The notes beneath the pieces are model-generated. The model searched no databases, was not told the DNA's origin, and was given only the letters and a program-made list of their open reading frames with translations. From Chryseobacterium sp. E1 (GTDB taxonomy: Bacteria > Bacteroidota > Bacteroidia > Flavobacteriales > Weeksellaceae): a stretch of 64,000 nt of DNA. The position numbers and the translations under genes are program-made. Positions 63,125 through 64,000 of the stretch are shown here, in pieces (position 1 is the stretch's first letter; each line of letters opens with the position of its first letter). Location of the stretch: NCBI GenBank assembly GCA_019203745.1, contig CP078104.1, forward strand, positions 4,340,001 through 4,404,000, written 5' to 3'.

Positions 63125-63940
63125 ATGTTCACAACCATACCCCGACAAGAAATCGAAGACAGAATAAAGGAGATTGAAAATGATAAAGGTGCTCCAATAA
63201 AGTTTTTAAAAAGGTTATCAAGTCCTCACGAGATTACATCAAATACTAAGGATTGGTTTGAGTCCGCTGAGAACTATTGGAAAAAAAAGCAAAGAAGAAA
63301 TTAATTATACCCATAGCAGTTGATAAGAAGTATTTGGCAAGAACATTACTTATTGTGGATTTTCTGGTCAAACTCATTGAATTCAGAGGGCATCATTTCG
63401 GTTTTGACATTAATGATCAAAACATTATTAAAATTTTAGATCGAGAAATTCATTTAAGTATTCGAAATGTGGGAAAGTATGTTACGAATGATGATAGTAA
63501 GTATGCATCTAGAGATTTTGTAATGACGGAATTATTGTGTGTTCAAATGTATGAAGATACATGGAATCGTAAAGAATGGAAGGACACACCATATTCTGCA
63601 ATTGAAGAAAAATTAATTCGTGTTATGGCATATATTGAACTTTATGCGAAGTATTCACATGAATATCATTTGGAGCTAAAAGAAAGTTGGAGAAAACAAG
63701 CGATTATCAGAGAGCAGGAGATAGAGAAGCAAAAAAGATTGAAGATGAAAAAGGGAAATTGAAAATTTGATTATAGTTGCGGAAAATTTTGAGAAATCAC
63801 AACGAATATTAAAATATCTAAATGAAAGAAAAAAATTCCTTGTTGAAAACAATTTGTACACGGAAAATCAAAAGAAATATTATGAGTGGGGAGTAAGTCA
63901 ATGTAATTTGTTAAACCCATTGTTTAAGATTGAAAAATAG
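63125..63940 (+). CDS. Hypothetical protein downstream of the STAND gene, 272 residues
   Basis: About 272 residues in restored frame (A near 63287, A near 63735, A near 63762; 273 codons). It starts MFTTIPRQEIEDRIKEIEND, has a region resembling a helical core (YLARTLLIVDFLVKLIEFRG) and ends in a charged coiled coil (SWRKQAIIREQEIEKAKKIE) with NLLNPLFKIEK at the end. No family recognised. It is 680 bases from the STAND gene with IS relics between, so cotranscription is unlikely. Confidence 0.55.
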
Positions 63941-63970
63941 TTTGGATTAATATACATTAGTGAATTAAAT

Positions 63971-64000
63971 ATGAATGATAAAGAATATTTGGACTCTACC
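63971..64000 (+). CDS. Possible start of a further gene, cut by the window edge
   Basis: ATG at 63971 opens a frame reading MNDKEYLDST to the edge. Too short to assess. Confidence 0.2.
   Translation, partial: MNDKEYLDST

Noticed and set aside
1..64000. Programmed frameshifting as the cause of broken frames.
   Set aside because: Breaks occur in housekeeping genes of all kinds at ordinary homopolymers, without slippery sites plus stimulatory structures.

Overview
The window looks like a chromosome segment of a Flavobacteriia member close to Chryseobacterium (Weeksellaceae). Supporting signs are low GC, TAnnTTTG-type promoter elements, a secreted protein with a type IX secretion (T9SS) C-terminal sorting domain, monomeric NADP-isocitrate dehydrogenase, paired LytS/LytTR regulators, a DUF3857 transglutaminase-like protein, and flavobacterial insertion-sequence types. 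Most genes are interrupted by small indels, nearly all explained by one base missing from an A, T or G run. For the genes fully worked through, restoring these bases gives a length that is a multiple of three. I therefore treat them as intact genes in an imperfectly polished assembly, give each one span, and note the break points.

Region 1 (1-9 kb): a TonB-dependent siderophore-type receptor running off the left edge, a large T9SS-exported beta-propeller protein, a small lipoprotein, monomeric isocitrate dehydrogenase (icd), thiol peroxidase (tpx) and a Crp/Fnr-type regulator. Region 2 (9-20 kb): a dense + strand run of small stress or detoxification-type genes: alpha/beta hydrolases, several VOC/PhnB-fold proteins, two DinB-fold proteins, three SRPBCC proteins, an SDR oxidoreductase, a DoxX-like membrane protein, a DUF763 protein and a second Crp-type regulator. 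Region 3 (20-32 kb): S9 peptidase, sigma factor with two small partners, J-domain membrane protein, glycine decarboxylase (gcvP), a helix-turn-helix regulator, a YggS-type PLP protein overlapping an AAA ATPase, and three patches of a mosaic dispersed intergenic repeat.

Region 4 (32-54 kb): a possible 26-residue membrane microprotein followed by a branched RNA-like fold and a terminator, an SMR transporter, an OCH1-like glycosyltransferase, a LytS/LytTR two-component pair, a Nei-like glycosylase, a methyltransferase, dNTPase, an SPFH protein, a tandem DUF4377 lipoprotein, a DUF3857/transglutaminase protein, an amino acid permease, a CocE/S15 hydrolase, and a TPR protein followed by an outer-membrane beta-barrel protein.

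Region 5 (54-64 kb) is a visibly AT-richer accessory region. It begins after tRNA-Arg(UCG) and holds an ISL3-like insertion sequence with intact ends and an 8-bp target duplication, an 86-bp tandem repeat at the 3' end of a large serine recombinase gene, and a gene for a protein of about 1,529 residues combining an Mrr-type nuclease domain, a STAND/NACHT-like NTPase and a long helical C-terminus. That protein has the architecture of antiviral STAND (Avs-like) defence proteins and is the most interesting item here. Degenerate transposase remnants and an unrecognised 272-residue protein follow.
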